Position numbers and translations under genes: made by a program. This document shows, piece after piece, positions 8,520 through 9,107 of a stretch of DNA of 9,107 nucleotides. Position 1 is the first letter of the stretch. Each line of letters begins with the position of its first letter. The DNA is from Burkholderiales bacterium (lineage in GTDB: Bacteria > Pseudomonadota > Gammaproteobacteria > Burkholderiales > SG8-39): NCBI GenBank assembly GCA_919902965.1, contig CAKKSJ010000152.1, forward strand, positions 2,794-11,900. The letters run 5' to 3'. A model generated the notes under the pieces. That model saw nothing but the letters and a program-made list of their open reading frames with translations. It searched no databases and was not told the DNA's origin.

Positions 8520-8548
8520 ATTTTCGGCTTGCCGGTTTATTCTGTAAA
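8520..8548 (-). promoter_or_regulatory. Possible promoter of the Bug gene
   Basis: On the minus strand TTTACA (8543-8548, 5 of 6 matches to the -35 consensus) is separated by 17 bases from GAAAAT (8520-8525, 4 of 6 matches to the -10). The predicted start near 8513 leaves a leader of about 50 bases. The weak -10 would suit a promoter that needs an activator such as the divergent LysR protein. Confidence 0.4.
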
Positions 8549-8555
8549 ATCGAAA

Positions 8556-8577
8556 TATAATCATCTTTGATAGATTA
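8556..8577 (+). promoter_or_regulatory. LysR gene -10 box with overlapping dyad
   Basis: A perfect TATAAT (8556-8561) lies 18 bases before the LysR ATG, but no good -35 is found at 16-18 bases upstream (TTGCCG at 8529 is 21 bases away). An interrupted dyad, TAATC (8558-8562) and GATTA (8573-8577), overlaps the -10, with a smaller ATCA-N4-TGAT nested inside (8560-8571). LysR regulators often bind such dyads and repress their own gene, so this is a candidate site. The spacing is not the exact T-N11-A form. Confidence 0.4.
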
Positions 8578-8590
8578 ATATGATTAATAT
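8573..8590 (+). repeat. 9-bp tandem direct repeat over the LysR start codon
   Basis: GATTAATAT occurs twice in immediate succession (8573-8581 and 8582-8590). The start codon A is at 8580, so the first copy ends inside the ATG and the second encodes residues 2-3. It may contribute to local melting, open mRNA structure or regulator binding, or may be a chance slippage duplication in AT-rich DNA. Confidence 0.6.
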
Positions 8591-9107
8591 CTCCACGCGC
8601 GACCTTCGCGGCTTTCTGGCACTCGCCGAATGCACGCATTTCACACGCGCCGCTGAGCGCTGCCAGCTCACGCAGCCCGCGTTCACGCAGCTCATCCAGC
8701 GCATTGAGACGGCGGCTGGTGTGCGCTTGTTCGATCGCTCGACGCGCCAGGTTTCGCTGACGCCCGAGGGTGAGGTTTTCGCTACCGCGGCGCGGCGCGT
8801 CCTCGAGGACATTGACGCGTCGCTCGCAGATCTGCGGGACCGTGCGGTGCGACGTAAGGGCCGGGTAGGACTGGCGGCATTGCCTTCACTCGCAGCGGGC
8901 CCGCTGCCGCGGGTTCTCGCTGCTTACCGCGAGCGCTACCCCGGGGTCCAGATCGAGTTGTTCGACATGCTCTCCGATCGTTGCGTTGCAATGGTACGCG
9001 AGGGACGCGCCGACTTTGCCCTGACAGCGGCGGGTCCAAACCTGACAGAATTCACTACACACGCGCTGACCACGGAGGGGTTCCATCTCGTTTGCCGGCG
9101 CGATCAC
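8580..9107 (+). CDS. LysR-type transcriptional regulator, N-terminal part (cut by window end)
   Basis: The frame is open from ATG 8580 to the last base, giving 176 residues of a protein normally about 300 long. Residues 4-63 are the LysR winged helix-turn-helix: TRDLRGFLALAECTHFTRAA, QLTQPAFTQLIQRIE and GVRLFDRSTRQVSLTPEG. A linker helix follows (about 65-92), then the start of the effector-binding domain (RVGLAALPSLAAGPLPRVLAAYRERYPGVQIELFD, with REGRADFAL at 140-148). There is no clear ribosome-binding site, so the message may be weakly translated or nearly leaderless; the predicted -10 ends 18 bases before the ATG. The divergent arrangement with the Bug gene is the classic layout in which a LysR protein controls its neighbour and itself. 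The inducer is unknown, perhaps the acid bound by the Bug protein. Confidence 0.92.
   Translation, partial: MINISTRDLRGFLALAECTHFTRAAERCQLTQPAFTQLIQRIETAAGVRLFDRSTRQVSLTPEGEVFATAARRVLEDIDASLADLRDRAVRRKGRVGLAALPSLAAGPLPRVLAAYRERYPGVQIELFDMLSDRCVAMVREGRADFALTAAGPNLTEFTTHALTTEGFHLVCRRDH

Noticed and set aside
8561..9107. Several minus-strand frames opposite the LysR gene
   Set aside because: The + strand has a continuous LysR helix-turn-helix and effector domain; the antisense translations are Arg/Pro-rich with no family resemblance.

Overview
The window is GC-rich, gene-dense DNA with very short intergenic gaps. Its content points to a betaproteobacterium, probably Burkholderiales-like. The main reasons are a Bug-type periplasmic solute-binding protein (a family greatly expanded in that group) next to a divergent LysR regulator, a CaiB/BaiF CoA-transferase and AtuA-family genes. 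This is inferred from gene families and composition; no rRNA or marker gene is present. I see no tRNA, rRNA, CRISPR array, insertion sequence or phage gene, and no stretch over 300 bases lacks a gene.

Left half (1-4440, + strand): a tightly packed run read in one direction. It begins with the last 22 codons of an enoyl-CoA hydratase and continues with the biotin-containing alpha subunit of an acyl-CoA carboxylase (methylcrotonyl- or geranyl-CoA type). Next come a TPR-radical SAM/SPASM protein of unknown substrate, a 66-aa four-cysteine DUF1289 protein and a metallo-beta-lactamase-fold hydrolase. Gaps are 2, 4 and 10 bases and the last junction is a 4-base ATGA overlap, so one transcript is likely. 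Hydratase followed by carboxylase alpha matches liuC-liuD (leucine) and atuE-atuF (acyclic terpene) order. The three genes after it are not part of either textbook pathway.

Right half (4473-8463, - strand): converging on the first run, and read from right to left, are a Bug substrate-binding protein, a class III CoA-transferase, an AtuA-family (DUF1446) protein and a separate 110-aa AtuA-like small-domain protein. The likely logic is uptake of an organic acid, activation by CoA transfer, then further metabolism of the CoA ester involving the AtuA pair. The substrate is not determined by the sequence. A convincing sigma70-type promoter (TTGAAC-N18-TATAAT) lies in the 118-base gap before the AtuA gene, with its -10 box inside an inverted repeat, so the AtuA pair can probably be expressed apart from the transporter/transferase genes.

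Right edge (8580-9107, + strand): the first 176 codons of a LysR-type regulator, transcribed divergently from the Bug gene across a 116-base AT-rich intergenic region. That region holds candidate promoters for both directions, two interrupted dyads and a 9-bp tandem repeat over the regulator's start codon. The regulator probably controls the right-hand gene set.
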